Source: Dipylidium caninum (lineage: Eukaryota > Platyhelminthes > Cestoda > Cyclophyllidea > Dipylidiidae). Taken from it: DNA of 64,000 bases. The stretch is from the NCBI GenBank assembly GCA_017562135.1, contig QEYB01000926.1, positions 682,001 through 746,000 of the forward strand. Reading direction: 5' to 3'. The translations under genes were made by a program, and so were the position numbers. This document shows positions 26,301 through 37,600 of the stretch, piece by piece; position 1 is the stretch's first letter, and each line of letters opens with the position of its first letter. The notes beneath the pieces are model-generated. The model had not been told where the DNA came from and did no database searches. It worked only from the letters and a program-made list of their open reading frames with translations.

Positions 26301-28324
26301 GCCGTCTGCCTCGACCTCGACCGCCGGCGCCGTCCACACGGGCGGTGGTGGGGTTGTAAAGCAGGAGAATGGTGTCGGAGGACAAGAGAATGGAACTCTT
26401 AGTGAGGCGGAGGCGCAAAAAGCTCAGGTCGCTGCTGTTGGACAATTTTATCCTGAAACGTGTGAGTCTATTCCGTGTCCTCTGGCCTGACCTTTTTGGT
26501 GTGTCTTTCGAACAACTTCTTATGCTCTAACTAGTCTCTCTATCGGTTTAATTGATAACTCAAGCGAAAATTGCATAAATGGTGGAGTCGGGCTTTTTTT
26601 CATGGATATTTGCCTCATAAATTCGTGTGTTCTATATAAAGTAGGAGAACGACTCAGCTATGTACAATTTCTCCCAACACATGTCTAACCAGCTTCGTGA
26701 TCAGAAGTCCACGCCGCATTCTGATGAAATTAGAATAAATTGGAGGCTTCACTTAGTAGTAAAGGGACCAAAAAAAGGTACTGCACAATTTGATCTGTCC
26801 GCAACACCCCTGAAGGCGGTGGGAAGTGAGGAGTTATTTCGGCAAGTGTCTCGATGAGCCTCGGACGCATCTCGGATGTTGTTTTACGAGAGTACGAGAG
26901 GTCCCACGGTCCACCGGGAAGCCCTGTCCCTTCAACGGCAATTTGCGAGACGTGGTGCATGATCGACTCTCTCTTTCTATCACTTACTGCACCCGTACCG
27001 AGGCAGCAGATTAACTAAAAGAAAGTTGATTCACGTTGGTCTCAAGTGTGTGTGAACGGAGAGTGTGGCCATGGCCACAGACGGAGTTCATTTACGCCAT
27101 TGTTTTTTTATATGCGAACTTAAAGAAGGAAAAGATGATGCGGATGCTCGCAGAGATGCATTGAAAGTGCTCGGTGAAGACAGAACTTCTGTTAGGACAT
27201 GCAGAAGTGCTTCGAAAAGTGGGAACAGGTGATTTCGACTTGTGTGGTGATGCATATCGCGGGCGAGCCTGTTTGATCGACGACGCTGCTGTTGAGACGA
27301 TGTTGGCACAAGATCCTTTTCTGACCAGATGGGGGATTGCAGCAAGACCAAATTCAGCTCAATGCAACATTTTGAACCCCATGGGGAAGGTGGGTTTGGT
27401 GGGGAATTGTTAGTCAAGATGGGTGCCGCATGAATGAACTGGGCTGGAATTGGATGACCGGGTTGTCGCGTGCACATCTCTGCTTGCCCTCCTTCCTTGA
27501 ACCTGATAATAAGTGAGGAAGGAGAGTTGATTGAATTGCCAACGAAAGGACGTAAGGAAAGGGGCAGATTGGGAGCGCGGAGAACCTCGCCCTTCCGCCT
27601 CGCGGGTGTTGTGGCGCACATGGTGGGACATTCGTGGAGCCATGCATCATGAGCCTTGAAAAGGGAGCAAACAGCTGAAGTCGGAAAAGTGTTGTCAGCA
27701 ATTGGGTGATTGAAAGACAGCAGTGCAAGGAGAGAGACCGACGCTGTTGACGAGGAAGGAGAGCAGTGGCATCATGGCAGTGCGAGGCCAATGCTGCTGT
27801 GGGGGCTTGTCAAAAGTCGCAGAAGTGGGCTGGGCACTTCTGTCGCATCCACCATATTGGCCGGACGTAGGGAGTCTCCGACAATCACTTGGTCTTGGCT
27901 AAAAGGTGGGAAAGGTAGGCCGCGAGTTCAGAAAGGTTAGCTGCGTTGCATTCACGCCGGACTGTGCTCGGAGACAAAGTTGGTGGGTCGAGACCACGTG
28001 ACGAGGGGAAGGAGGATGAGGAGAAGCAGGGGGAGAGTATAGCCGCAGTGTATGGGAGACTTGCTTCTCCGTCAAGTCAATGACGGTGGAGGGGAGAAAC
28101 AAAGTGAAGGCGTTTAATTGACGGAGGTAAGCAAGATCCACTTGTAATTCCGTAGTGCGGGGGTGGAGGTGGAGGTGGGCGTGTGTGAGTGTGTGAGGAA
28201 AGTGTTTGGCTGACGGAAGCGATGACATCGCAGGGGGCTACGGGACTACTGCTCTTTATGTCCATTTAGGTGTATCCTCCTTTTCATTTCAGACATTGAA
28301 ATTCCGCAATACGGTTATCCATAA
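11117..28324 (+). CDS. mbl: Muscleblind-like CCCH zinc-finger RNA-binding protein (multi-exon, frameshift in exon 5)
   Basis: Muscleblind proteins bind YGCY-type RNA and control alternative splicing, RNA localisation and decay. The splice model joins 11117-11359, 19734-20030, 24256-24330, 24910-25287, 25898-26461 and 28293-28324, all with GT...AG borders. Exon 1 carries the family signature [16 protein letters not shown] and a C-x7-C-x6-C-x3-H finger. A second finger spans the exon 1/2 junction. The rest is Ala/Pro/Gln-rich with two KRPA motifs (exons 4 and 5), as in metazoan MBNL C-terminal regions. There is only one finger pair, the arrangement in fly and nematode proteins. My model gives roughly 530 residues. 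The first ATG used here is the latest possible, because the frame stays open upstream to 10853. Exon 5 needs a one-base correction near 26148 to keep frame. The family call is firm; the start, the last exon and exon 5 are less so. Confidence 0.85.
16631..16656. repeat. (GGCAGA)n short tandem repeat
   Basis: Three to four GGCAGA/GAGGCA units lie inside a purine-rich stretch within muscleblind intron 1. Confidence 0.8.
18802..18822. repeat. Interrupted poly-G tract
   Basis: Two G-runs (7 and 11) are separated by A, followed by GGAGGAGG. It could form a G-quadruplex. It lies in muscleblind intron 1. Confidence 0.8.
19734..20030 (+). CDS. mbl: Muscleblind-like exon 2 (second zinc finger)
   Basis: The exon is 99 codons, phase 0 at both ends (CAG acceptor, GTGAGT donor). 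It opens [19 protein letters not shown], completing the second CCCH finger, followed by [20 protein letters not shown], the conserved segment after the fingers in muscleblind proteins. An Ala/Thr/Pro-rich tail closes the exon. Confidence 0.93.
20031..24255 (+). other. Muscleblind-like intron 2 (4.2 kb)
   Basis: Bounded by GTGAGT and TTTTCAG. Several overlapping open frames on both strands between 20.3 and 22.7 kb are biased to CT/GA-rich sequence and resemble no protein. I see no supported gene or RNA inside. Confidence 0.65.
24256..24330 (+). CDS. mbl: Muscleblind-like exon 3
   Basis: A short 25-codon exon, phase 0 both sides, with a TTTTCAG acceptor and GTGAGT donor. It encodes [20 protein letters not shown] followed by TYSLL. 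The length is a multiple of three, so it could be skipped without frame loss, as cassette exons of MBNL genes often are. Skipping is inference. Confidence 0.7.
24910..25287 (+). CDS. mbl: Muscleblind-like exon 4 (Ala-rich, first KRPA motif)
   Basis: The exon follows CAATTAG and reads [14 protein letters not shown], then a poly-Ala run encoded by GCA/GCG/GCT, then [20 protein letters not shown] and [20 protein letters not shown]. This matches the Ala-rich plus LKRP segment of MBNL proteins. The donor is either GTTGGT at 25288 (keeps phase 0) or GTAGTA at 25292 (phase 1). The choice sets the reading frame of exon 5. Confidence 0.75.
25898..26461 (+). CDS. mbl: Muscleblind-like exon 5 (second KRPAL motif, apparent frameshift)
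   Basis: The first part reads in frame 2: [16 protein letters not shown], poly-Ala, then [10 protein letters not shown], matching the conserved KRPAL of MBNL. The family-like continuation [20 protein letters not shown] lies in frame 1, so one base is missing between about 26147 and 26151. Uncorrected, frame 2 stops at 26258-26260. Frame 1 is also open across the whole exon and could be entered from the alternative exon 4 donor at 25292, but that reading loses the poly-Ala/KRPAL segment. The exon then runs Gln/Ser-rich to FYPET and a GTGAGT donor at 26462. Confidence 0.7.
26462..28292 (+). other. Muscleblind-like last intron (inferred)
   Basis: Bounded by GTGAGT and a strong TTTTCATTTCAG acceptor. 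Open frames inside (for example 27088-27621 minus and 27174-27413 plus) resemble nothing I know. If the terminal exon call is wrong, this is 3' flank instead. Confidence 0.45.
28293..28324 (+). CDS. mbl: Muscleblind-like terminal coding exon (candidate)
   Basis: Exon 5 ends in phase 1 with T. Joined here it gives TAC and then IEIPQYGYP with a TAA stop at 28322-28324, so the C-terminus would be [15 protein letters not shown]. The phase match, a good polypyrimidine acceptor and the Tyr/Pro-rich composition support it. The exon is tiny and has no independent similarity. Confidence 0.45.
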
Positions 28325-29640
28325 CCGTGACTCTCCTCCCCCTCCTTGTCATGCAAACAAACTTAACCAACGTGTAGTCATTGCGAATGAACTCCACGCG
28401 ACCTTCAGTTGCCCTGACTAGTCTCTCCTCGTACTCGTACTCGTCCTCCTCCTCGTCCTCCTCCTCCGCCTCCTCCTACACCTACGCCTATTCCACTATC
28501 GCAAGCAACAATAAGCAAAAGAACTTATTGTCATTTTGGGGACCTTGTTTGATCCTCCACCCACTTTCTTTGTCTGTCTGTCTGTCTGTCTGTATGCGTG
28601 CCTTACAGCAATGCCAAATATCACCCCTGAGGCACTTAAGTCTCCCTAGCAAAATTCTAAATTTTGTTTGATTTTTTTTCACTCCTTTTCCTCCACTGCC
28701 GACGCCCTTTTCCTTACATTTCTCTCCATCACCTCTCTGCTACTCCTATTTTTTTTTCAGTTCTCCCCTGGAATAAGGTGGTAACTAATAATTAATTTTG
28801 TAACGAGGTATACGCGTAAGTTTGAGCATACAATTATGCATGGATTGCCACAAATTCTTTCGTCCTCCTACACTTCTGTGTATAGTCGTTTACCCCGTTT
28901 CATCGCCTTGTGACCCGCGCCACTATTTATAACATTGCCGCCCCCCGTCGATTTGATCAAGACTATTTTTTAAGTCGAGACATTTTATCAGGCAGTTTAC
29001 TTAACTCTCTTTCTCATGGACACTTTCTTTCGGAAGTGGAAAGGACCGCCTATCCATCCTTTTATTGGTGGACAAATGTAGTACACAAGATCGGTTTTTT
29101 CCCTTCCGATAACTTCCTCCTTTTTGATTAGGTTTTCTATCGATCACTTGAGTGATCTTTTTTGGTTTTCCTTGCGCAACAAAAGAAGGAATCTGGAAGG
29201 GGGAGATCGCCTTCCAATCTTCCCCGTCATCTGACCCACACTCTCTTCGACAGTGGAGATTTTGATTCAGGGAGCGCTTTCTTATTACTTGACAGGTGTG
29301 TTGTGTTTTGGAGGGTCGTCACAGGATTGTGCCTCTTCTGTCTCCAACTCATGTTTACACTCCTGTACGAGTATAAGATGTGTTGATCCCCACAAATCTT
29401 CCATTCGGCTCTCACGCTCCTATGTCGTCCACTCCTTCTTCTCTCGTACTCCCTTATTTCTGTTACCCGTCAAAGTTCAACTTAAAAATATAAACAAAAA
29501 AGACAGTCGGGCGGTATGTCGTTCTGTCTCACGCTGGAAGGGTGGATAGGCGAGCCGGCATTACTATAACAGGGTGGGTCGAGACTGATGCCTCCTGAGT
29601 GGACAGTAGGCCTATAACTACTCCCCCGTTGTGGGTGTTG
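28325..29640. other. Probable muscleblind 3' UTR and intergenic sequence
   Basis: No coding signal. It contains a CGTACT/CCT-rich microsatellite (28425-28488) and a TGTC repeat (28571-28593). The rest is pyrimidine-rich on the plus strand. No clear AATAAA polyadenylation signal was found close to the proposed stop. Confidence 0.5.
28425..28593. repeat. Microsatellites: CGTACT/CCT-rich tract and (TGTC)n
   Basis: The first tract, 28425-28488, is built of TCGTAC and TCCTCC units. The second, about 28571-28593, is five to six TGTC units. Confidence 0.85.
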
Positions 29641-29646
29641 GCCAGG

Positions 29647-30266
29647 ATGGAACAGATTGTCCGCTCAGTCAGCGGCTTTGTCAAACGCGGGTCCCTGTTA
29701 GGGAGAATGCAGGGGCTACTATAAATGGGAGAAATCTACGTGAGGGAACGGCAGACAATTGAAATTGCCTCTCGCCGACCGGGTTGGGGATCATGAATTC
29801 GCCAAACCCTTCGAGGGGTGATGGTCCCTCCGGACGACTTGGTGGACGCGAAGTTGGATGAGTTTATACAACAAGAGGAAGACGAAAGGTCGAGTAGGAA
29901 GGCATTAGGCATGAGTCGGTTGACCGCAGCAGGGACCAGAGGTTGGATGTTCATGCGACATAGATGAAAAGAGGGAATGTCGATTTCTAGCCTCACTAGG
30001 TTCGACTCGGATTAGCGAGGTCATTACGCGGACCCTACCACGGCAAAGTTGCGCACGATACGCCGAGCACATCCGAAGTTCCCGGTGATATGGTTATTCC
30101 CCTTGACATAGCGGCTCTTATGAAAGTCATTGGGATGAAACCAGACGTGCTACTTTTTTCGCGGCGGGGTAATTCAACATTTGGATATGCTTTAGAGTGT
30201 TTGATTTCCTTATTCTTTGACGCCCGGGTTGCCAAATGCATGGCTCATTTGCCCCTTTACAGTTAA
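29647..30266 (+). pseudogene. Unidentified decayed coding block
   Basis: One frame from an ATG at 29647 reads protein-like for about 120 codons but contains stops at 29722, 29794, 29965 and near 30013. It includes MVPPDDLVDAKLDEFIQQEE. A second frame, open from about 29990 to a TAA at 30264-30266, includes DMVIPLDIAALMKVIGMKPD and FGYALECLISLFFDARVAKC. Amino-acid composition and lack of low complexity look like once-coding sequence broken by stops and a frame change. I do not recognise the family. A decayed host gene, a transposon remnant or an old viral insertion are all possible. It lies about 540 bp upstream of the XRN2 start on the same strand. Confidence 0.4.
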
Positions 30267-30804
30267 ATTCCGAAGTGTGGAAAGGTGTGAGACCACAGAC
30301 TTGATAATCACCCTAAATAAATCGGTGCTGTGGGACAAAAATTACTCGAGGCGGTACAAAATATAGACAATAGGCACAACGCTAGTGGGTTAACAAGAAT
30401 GAACTTTAAAGTTATAGTGTTAATATTGTTCTTCTAAAGAAATCAGTAAAGATAATTTTATATTAATTTTTGATCATTTCACAGTTTATGAGAATGTCTG
30501 GAATACAGTCAGCCTCCGCATGAAAATCTAAAAACCAAATACTTGTGCCAAATATAAAGCAAAGCTTTTAAGTGCAGCGAAAAGTTATATACACATATAA
30601 AATCCCAACATCAACCCTGTCTCTACTATGTCTGTAAATTGTTAGTTCACTGCCTCTTACGCAGATTGGGTGTTGATGCCGCGTCCAAATTGAATCTGTG
30701 TGAATTTGCGTCTCATACTCAGCGTGGTCGGGTGTGCTGTGAACTGCCATCTCTATATTCAAACATCGGCCACCACTGAGTTGTCTTGTGTTTTACTTTA
30801 CAAA

Positions 30805-31698
30805 ATGGGTGTTCCGGCCTTTTTCAAGTGGTTAAGTCAGAAATATCCCTCCATAGTGGTTCATTGTGTTGAGCGTCGCGGCCGCGTTAACGATGACGAA
30901 GGACACAGGGAACCCGTAGATATCGTCGGACCAAATCCAAATGGCGAGGAATTTGACAACTTATACCTTGATATGAACGGCATCATTCATCCCTGCACTC
31001 ATCCCGAAAGTAAACCCCCTCCCAAGGACGAGCCCGAGATGTTCGTGGCTATCTTCGAATATATTGACCGCATCTTTGCGCTTGTTCGACCTCGTCGCCT
31101 CCTATACATGGCTATTGATGGGGTGGCACCGCGCGCTAAGATGAATCAACAGCGGTCGCGACGTTTCCGTGCCGCCAAAGATTCCCAAGACAAGCAGTTG
31201 ACGATTCAGCGTCTTAGGTCAGAGCTTATTGCAAAAGGTGCAAAGTTGCCAGAGGCGAAAACGTCTTCAGAACAGTTTGACTCTAACTGTATCACTCCGG
31301 GAACACCGTTCATGGAAAGGCTAGCGGAGGCCTTGCAGTATTATGTGTACGAACGTCTAAGCTCACATCCTGCTTGGCGTGGTATCCAAGTTATATTGAG
31401 TGACTCAAACGTTCCAGGCGAGGGGGAGCACAAAATTATGGATTTTATTCGACGCCAGCGACAAGCACCAACTCATGATCCGAACACGCGACATTGTCTT
31501 TGTGGCGCGGACGCGGATTTGATTATGCTTGGGTTGGCCACTCACGAGCCCCATTTTACAATCATAAGGGAGGAGTTTAAGCCCAATCAACCAAAGCCGT
31601 GTGACCTCTGTGGGCAATATGGTCATGAAATGGAGGATTGTGTCGGTGCACCCAGCGACAAATTCGATAGACCACCTCCACCTCCTGGATCTGACGTT
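30805..31698 (+). CDS. xrn2: XRN2 exon 1 (catalytic region 1 and CCHC knuckle)
   Basis: The ATG at 30805 starts MGVPAFF, the invariant N-terminus of the family, so the in-frame upstream codons from 30700 are 5' UTR. The exon holds most of conserved region 1 and the C-x2-C-x4-H-x4-C knuckle. The donor GTAGGT is at 31699. Confidence 0.95.
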
Positions 31699-34600
31699 GT
31701 AGGTTTCTTTTTTTCTCAGTAATTCTTGTGCCACAGGTTTAACGATTTGTTTATGGTTTTGTTAACTTTCCGAATTTTATCTCTCAGTTATTATTATGCC
31801 TAAATTGTGTAACCTTATTATACATTATTTGTTTCCACTGTCAACTTTAATGTTGGCTTCAGAGGTACATTTGTTCAAGGCTTGCGCGTAAGCCATTCGG
31901 TATTAATATTCACCAATTTGTGATGTTTTCGTTACTTTGTATTAATTAGTGGAATGTATTTTTATTAATCTGAAGCTGCCTACTATTTTTGTCATTTCAG
32001 CATTTCTCAACATTTTAGTGAACAGTTTGCTTTCTCTTGCATTATTTAAGGCTGTATTTGTGGGCTGAAAGATTGCTTCATTCTCTCTGCTTTTGTTCCG
32101 AGGAGCCCACCAACTTCTCTTCTAAGTTAACACTTAGCTTTTCGGTCCTAATGAACCGTCACTTTCCTTAATGAAATAACGTAAGAGTAAATTGGTTAAG
32201 AATTTCTCTCAGAGGTAACCGTGTTGTTTCTTAATGCTTTTTTCCTTTCGGCTTCCAAATATTGCTAATTTGTTCAGGAACTGTCATCATTTCGGGTATT
32301 TCTAACGATGTTGCTGATCTGACGATTATCTGTTTCTAGCCAATAAATTTGTTTTCTCAAATAGACACAACTCCTCAGATTATTTTTTTATTGAGTATTT
32401 AAACGCGTAACCAATCATATATTTTATACTGGTTATTTAAATTGGCCAAGGATATTATTTTATGGTATTTAAAATGAATTTCAGTGTTCGGTACCTGTGG
32501 ATTTGAATGTCGGAGGTTCTTTCTACGCAAGGACTTCGAGTCACTCTATATCTAATTTTTTTATAATAATTCCAAACAAAAATACTTACTCGTATTGTGG
32601 TTTTGGCCATCAAATAAATGACGTTCTTATGAATCCTCTGGACCAATTTAATCACTTTCGAGTTCCCGTAAAGATTACCTTGTGTTTGTCGAACACCTAT
32701 GAGACTGATTTTGGTGTTGAATATAATTTTTTTTGCTCTCTTTGAACGATATATCCATTTCACTTTCTATTGTATAAATGATTTGAGGGTTTTTCAATTG
32801 ACCTATGTCAACCTGAAGACTATGCTTTAGAGGCAAAGGTTAGCTCCTGCCTCGCAGAAAGTGTATCCCATCGTGCCTTCATAAATTGTAAGGAAAACAT
32901 ATTAGTTGGAGAAACGGTTTCCCGGTAGCTTTGTGTGTAATTTTTAGTTCAGTCTGTCGCTTTGGTCCCAAATCGCCGGCGTTCAGATTTTAGTAAATAA
33001 AATCGCGAAATGTGAACCACGAAGATGTACTCCAAATTCGAGTTTGACTTACCTATTTGTTTGTACCACAGGAGTTCATATTCATTAAACTGGCCGTATT
33101 GCGCCAATACCTGGAAACAGACCTAAGAATTCCCGGTCTGCCTTTCGAGTGGGATTTGGAACGCGTCATCGACGACTGGGTATTCATGTGCTTCTTCGTG
33201 GGCAATGATTTTCTTCCCCATCTGCCCAGTTTGGAGATTCGTGAGGGAGCCATTGATCGTTTGATTGACCTTTACAAATCAGTTATTGGCGACACCAGTG
33301 GCTGGCTCACTGATTCTGGCCGTGTCTACCTCGATCGCGTTCAGGTATGTTGACAACTTGTCATGGCTAAGTATTTGCACATAATGTAAAGTCGTGTTTA
33401 TTAAAAATGAAGATGGCGGAATTATGTAGTTAATTTATATTAGAGCTGCAGGCATCTACTCATTTTTCTTCAGCATCTTATTCTCTACATTTTAAAGAAA
33501 ATTAGCGCTCATGCTTTGACTCATAATCCATCACAAATGCTATACACTCGTCAGAGGTTACAAAAACTGGCCGACTGTTAATGTCCGTCTTCACCGAGCT
33601 TCGTAAACACATCATTCAGGTTGTGGACTCGTAATTTTCCTCCAGATATTTATTACGTTATAATAATTACTTCGTTTTCCGACTTTCGAACCACAAGCGT
33701 GAAGTATGATAATCGCAATTAGTCGCTTAACAACCGGGACTCCTGTGGGGTTCTTTAAAATGGGTTTATTTGGTAAAGCACGATTTAACAAATCAAGAGG
33801 GCCGTCAACTCTGCTAGGAAGTCTGGCCCTTATCACTACGCGGCTGTTTAGTGATAAGCGTTCTTTTAGGTGATATATGAGGTGGCCTTCTTCATTATTT
33901 GGGGGTTTCGAATATAGTCCACTCTCTTGTCACTTGTCTAAAATCCAAATCTATGAAGCTCGTTAAGGGCGAGCCAACTTTACGAACACTCTTAGGGTTG
34001 AGTGGCGTGACAGGGATGTCGAAAAAAACGGAGATATAGCATCTTTACACCCTCGCCATTGAAAAAGTCTTTTAGTCGTACATGTGACTTTGCGATGAAT
34101 GCTTTTCTTCTTTATTTTTTTGTGAAAGTGCTCATTTCAACATTTCGACATATATTATTTTGGAAACTATGAAACAGATGTTTGGGTTTAAGCTGCGTTT
34201 AGCTACGACTGAGAGAGACGGGGGGAAAAGTGTACCCGCTATTTTTACTTGTAAGTTTTAAAAGTGTTCCTCTCACGCATTTCCTGCGATTTTTCTTTTT
34301 TGTATCCAATTATTATTTTTTCGCCTCAATAGGAACGAAACGCGACTTACATTTACTTTTTCTGTACGAGTTAAAATTGAATTATAGTGCAGCTCAAGAT
34401 GCTTCGAGACACATTAACGAGGCATTCGGCGGCGGATCCATCACTAATGAAAAGAGCGCTCGGTGCTAGTTCCAAAAATTTCGTTCTGGTAATTTGATCA
34501 TTTTCAAGTTACTTTGAGGAAGCCTGCCAGCCAATGTTAATGACGGCTATTTTAAAACATCTACGTGCAATAAATGACACAAAGTGCGGACTTGTATGTG

Positions 34601-37600
34601 CGGGCCACACGGACTGACGCAACTGTAGATGATCGACCGACTGGAGGAGCAAGTGTGCATCTTTGCTGTTTCCTTCACAATACGAGGTTGTCGCCTGTCA
34701 TGAAAAGCGCATTTTGTATGCTAATCGGAAAGGATCAAACAAATGGGTTGGTGAGGGTACAGCCTTAAAATACCCCTCTGAGCCGAAAATTCATCAAAAA
34801 ACATTCTGGTCGCCATATGGTGGGGAGCCCCTGTAGTAACCCGTTCTTCCTTCCTACAACCCGTCGAAACCATAACAGCGGCGGAGACCTATATGAAATT
34901 TTACCGCGCGCACTATATTCACCTACGATTTTACCGATCGATTATCACCTTTTTCGCAATCATGAAAACAAATGATATTAACAAGAACTTTGAGTCGTTT
35001 ACTGACTCTAAAGTAAAGATTTTTTCCCAAAAGGTATATATGACGTATCCAATCAATGGCAGAACGTTGTAGATGCCAATGGAAATTATTGATGAATAAT
35101 GTAAACAATTGCGCTTTTTGACTTTGGTTTGTATCCAACACCGTTTCATAGCTTCCAACTTAATAAAACTAACGAAAGACTAAACTTGAACGCGCTCTTT
35201 GCGCAGTGTTGATATATTTATATCTGTTCTTAGTATGATTTACTTATATATTCAACAATAGTTAATTTTGACGGAGCTGGGAAAGGTTGAGGATGGGATC
35301 TTCAAGTCGCGTAGGGAGGAAGAGCTTGGCTTTCGAGAGCGACGTAAACGTCAGAGGCTGAGCGGCCCTGGCCGATATTCGTGGAGTGCGCCTTTCTCTG
35401 GCATCCTTGCGCCAGCTCCGATTGGTGAAAAACCTCGTCCTGGCAGTGTCAACGCACAAGACATGCATGATGCTCGTCGGCATCGTCAACCGAATGTGGA
35501 GTGGGTGGATCAGTGTTTGCAGAACCAGGAGGCTGCGGTATCGCTTCGTGCCATGCTCAAGTCTTCCCTTTCGACGAAACGTAAAGCTTCAACGTCGAAT
35601 GATGAAGACGGGGACTTAGGCAGCCTCTCATCGTCGAAGAGACCGAGGAAAGGCCGTCTGGGTGGCGTAGACGCATCCGTGATGAAGGCAAAGGTGGGGG
35701 AAGACGACAATGGTAATGGGGAGATGTTGGATGAAGAGGAACGAGCAGATCAATGTGACGAAGTCCGATTATGGGAGGAAGGTTGGCGCTCGCGCTACTA
35801 CCAATCGAAATTTGGTGTTGACCCTACGGATGCACCCGAGTTTTGCATCAAAGTGGCGCATGAATACGTCATTGGGTTGTGCTGGGTGCTGGCCTACTAC
35901 TATCAGGTACGTAACGTTGATTTTGCAGGTCCTCATCTTCTTCCCCACGTTATTTCCATGGGGATTTGGCGAAAGTAACGTCATTGCGCCTAAGTGCCGC
36001 ACCACCGCGTCGCTGATGGGCAACTCCGATGGCAGCATATTCTTCTATAGTTTCAGCATTCACAAAACATTTTGCTTTTTCCATTATTTGGGTTAGACTT
36101 TAGCAATAAAATTAGGCAAAGTGCTTGTAGTTAACCCTCGCCACGTTCGAGTTCTCCTCCACCCTTACCGCCTTAAGCTTGATATGACGCTATTTGAAGC
36201 CCCCACGTTGCCTTGAAAGGACTAAATGGCATTTGAGTAGAGGCCTTCATTTGTGAACTTCAAGATGTTGTGCAGGGAACAGATAAGTTGGGTTGGTTGC
36301 ATTGTGCCTGACGACTTTAACTTCCTATGTGAGTTAAATTAGTGACTTCTGAGGCTTAGGACATATTAACAGCTATGTTGGCGATAGGAACCTAGCCCTC
36401 GGAGCAGGAGCGATCTACTTATTATCAGTATCATTAACATTGTGGCAGCGCTTACGCATGCGTTACAAGATTTGGTAACGAATGCTTAAGTGGTAACGCT
36501 TGATTGTAGCTACTACCCATCTGATTCCCAGCATCATCAATTATGCGAACGTACCCCTGGCTGTCTCAATAATTTCAAAACTCAATAACACCAACAGACA
36601 TAATTATAAAGCGGAAGATATTGTTCGTCCACTCATGCACTGCTATTTAGGGATGTGCGTCATGGGATTGGTATTATCCCTACCACTACGCACCCTTCGC
36701 TAGCGACTTCGTTAACGTGGCGTCAGTGGACCCTGGTTTCGACAAGAGACACACCAAGCCCTTCCGTCCACTCGAGCAGTTGATGAGTGTCTTCCCTGCT
36801 GCCTCGCGCAGCCACGTACCTCCCGCATGGCAAGACCTCATGACTGATCCCGACTCTCCCATCATTGACTTCTATCCCACTGACTTCAAGGCAAGCTTCC
36901 AGTCCATCTCTTGGATTCAATTTTCCCAAATACACGCATGTCTTTGTCCAGTACTGGTATTGAAGAGAAAATCATAGTATCAATGAGTTGTTCGTCTTAG
37001 AATTCGCCATATGCAGAAAGCATTCTCTCTTTATAACTTAATGGAGATAAAAAACTGGCAGGTCACACCTAAATTCCATTTAAGAAAAAAAGTTTTTACT
37101 CAGAAGGAATGTAACAACAGTCGCCAAAGTAATCTACAAACTTTGCGGTAATTTAGATATGTGCACGTTGTGGGAGGCAATTCACGGAAATCCAAGTTTG
37201 AAAGATGTCCTTAGTTTACGAACTGCCGATGCCACCTCTAATTGAGAGTAACATTAGAACCTCAAGTTTTTTTGTGGTTGAAGCAAAGTGCTCCGTCGTA
37301 CCGTTTCGTGGAATAAAAATCACCAAAATTAGCGGGTCCTTGGAGTACACTCATCATGAGACAACTCTTTCGGTGTGAAGAGTTGCGGAAAGTACTTTAT
37401 CGCATTGTTCCGCACATTACAGGTAGATCTGAACGGGAAGCGCTACCTATGGATGGGCGTGGCGTTGCTGCCTTTCGTGGATGAAGTTCGTCTGTTGAAG
37501 GCGCTAGATGCACGTCGGCATCGGTTGACCGATGAGGAACGACGACGCAATCTGCGTCGTCCCAGCCTCTACTTCGTGAATGCCGACACTCCCATCGGGG

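Noticed and set aside
27088..27621. 177-codon open frame on minus
   Set aside because: No recognisable domain, lies in a purine-rich region, and several competing frames overlap it.
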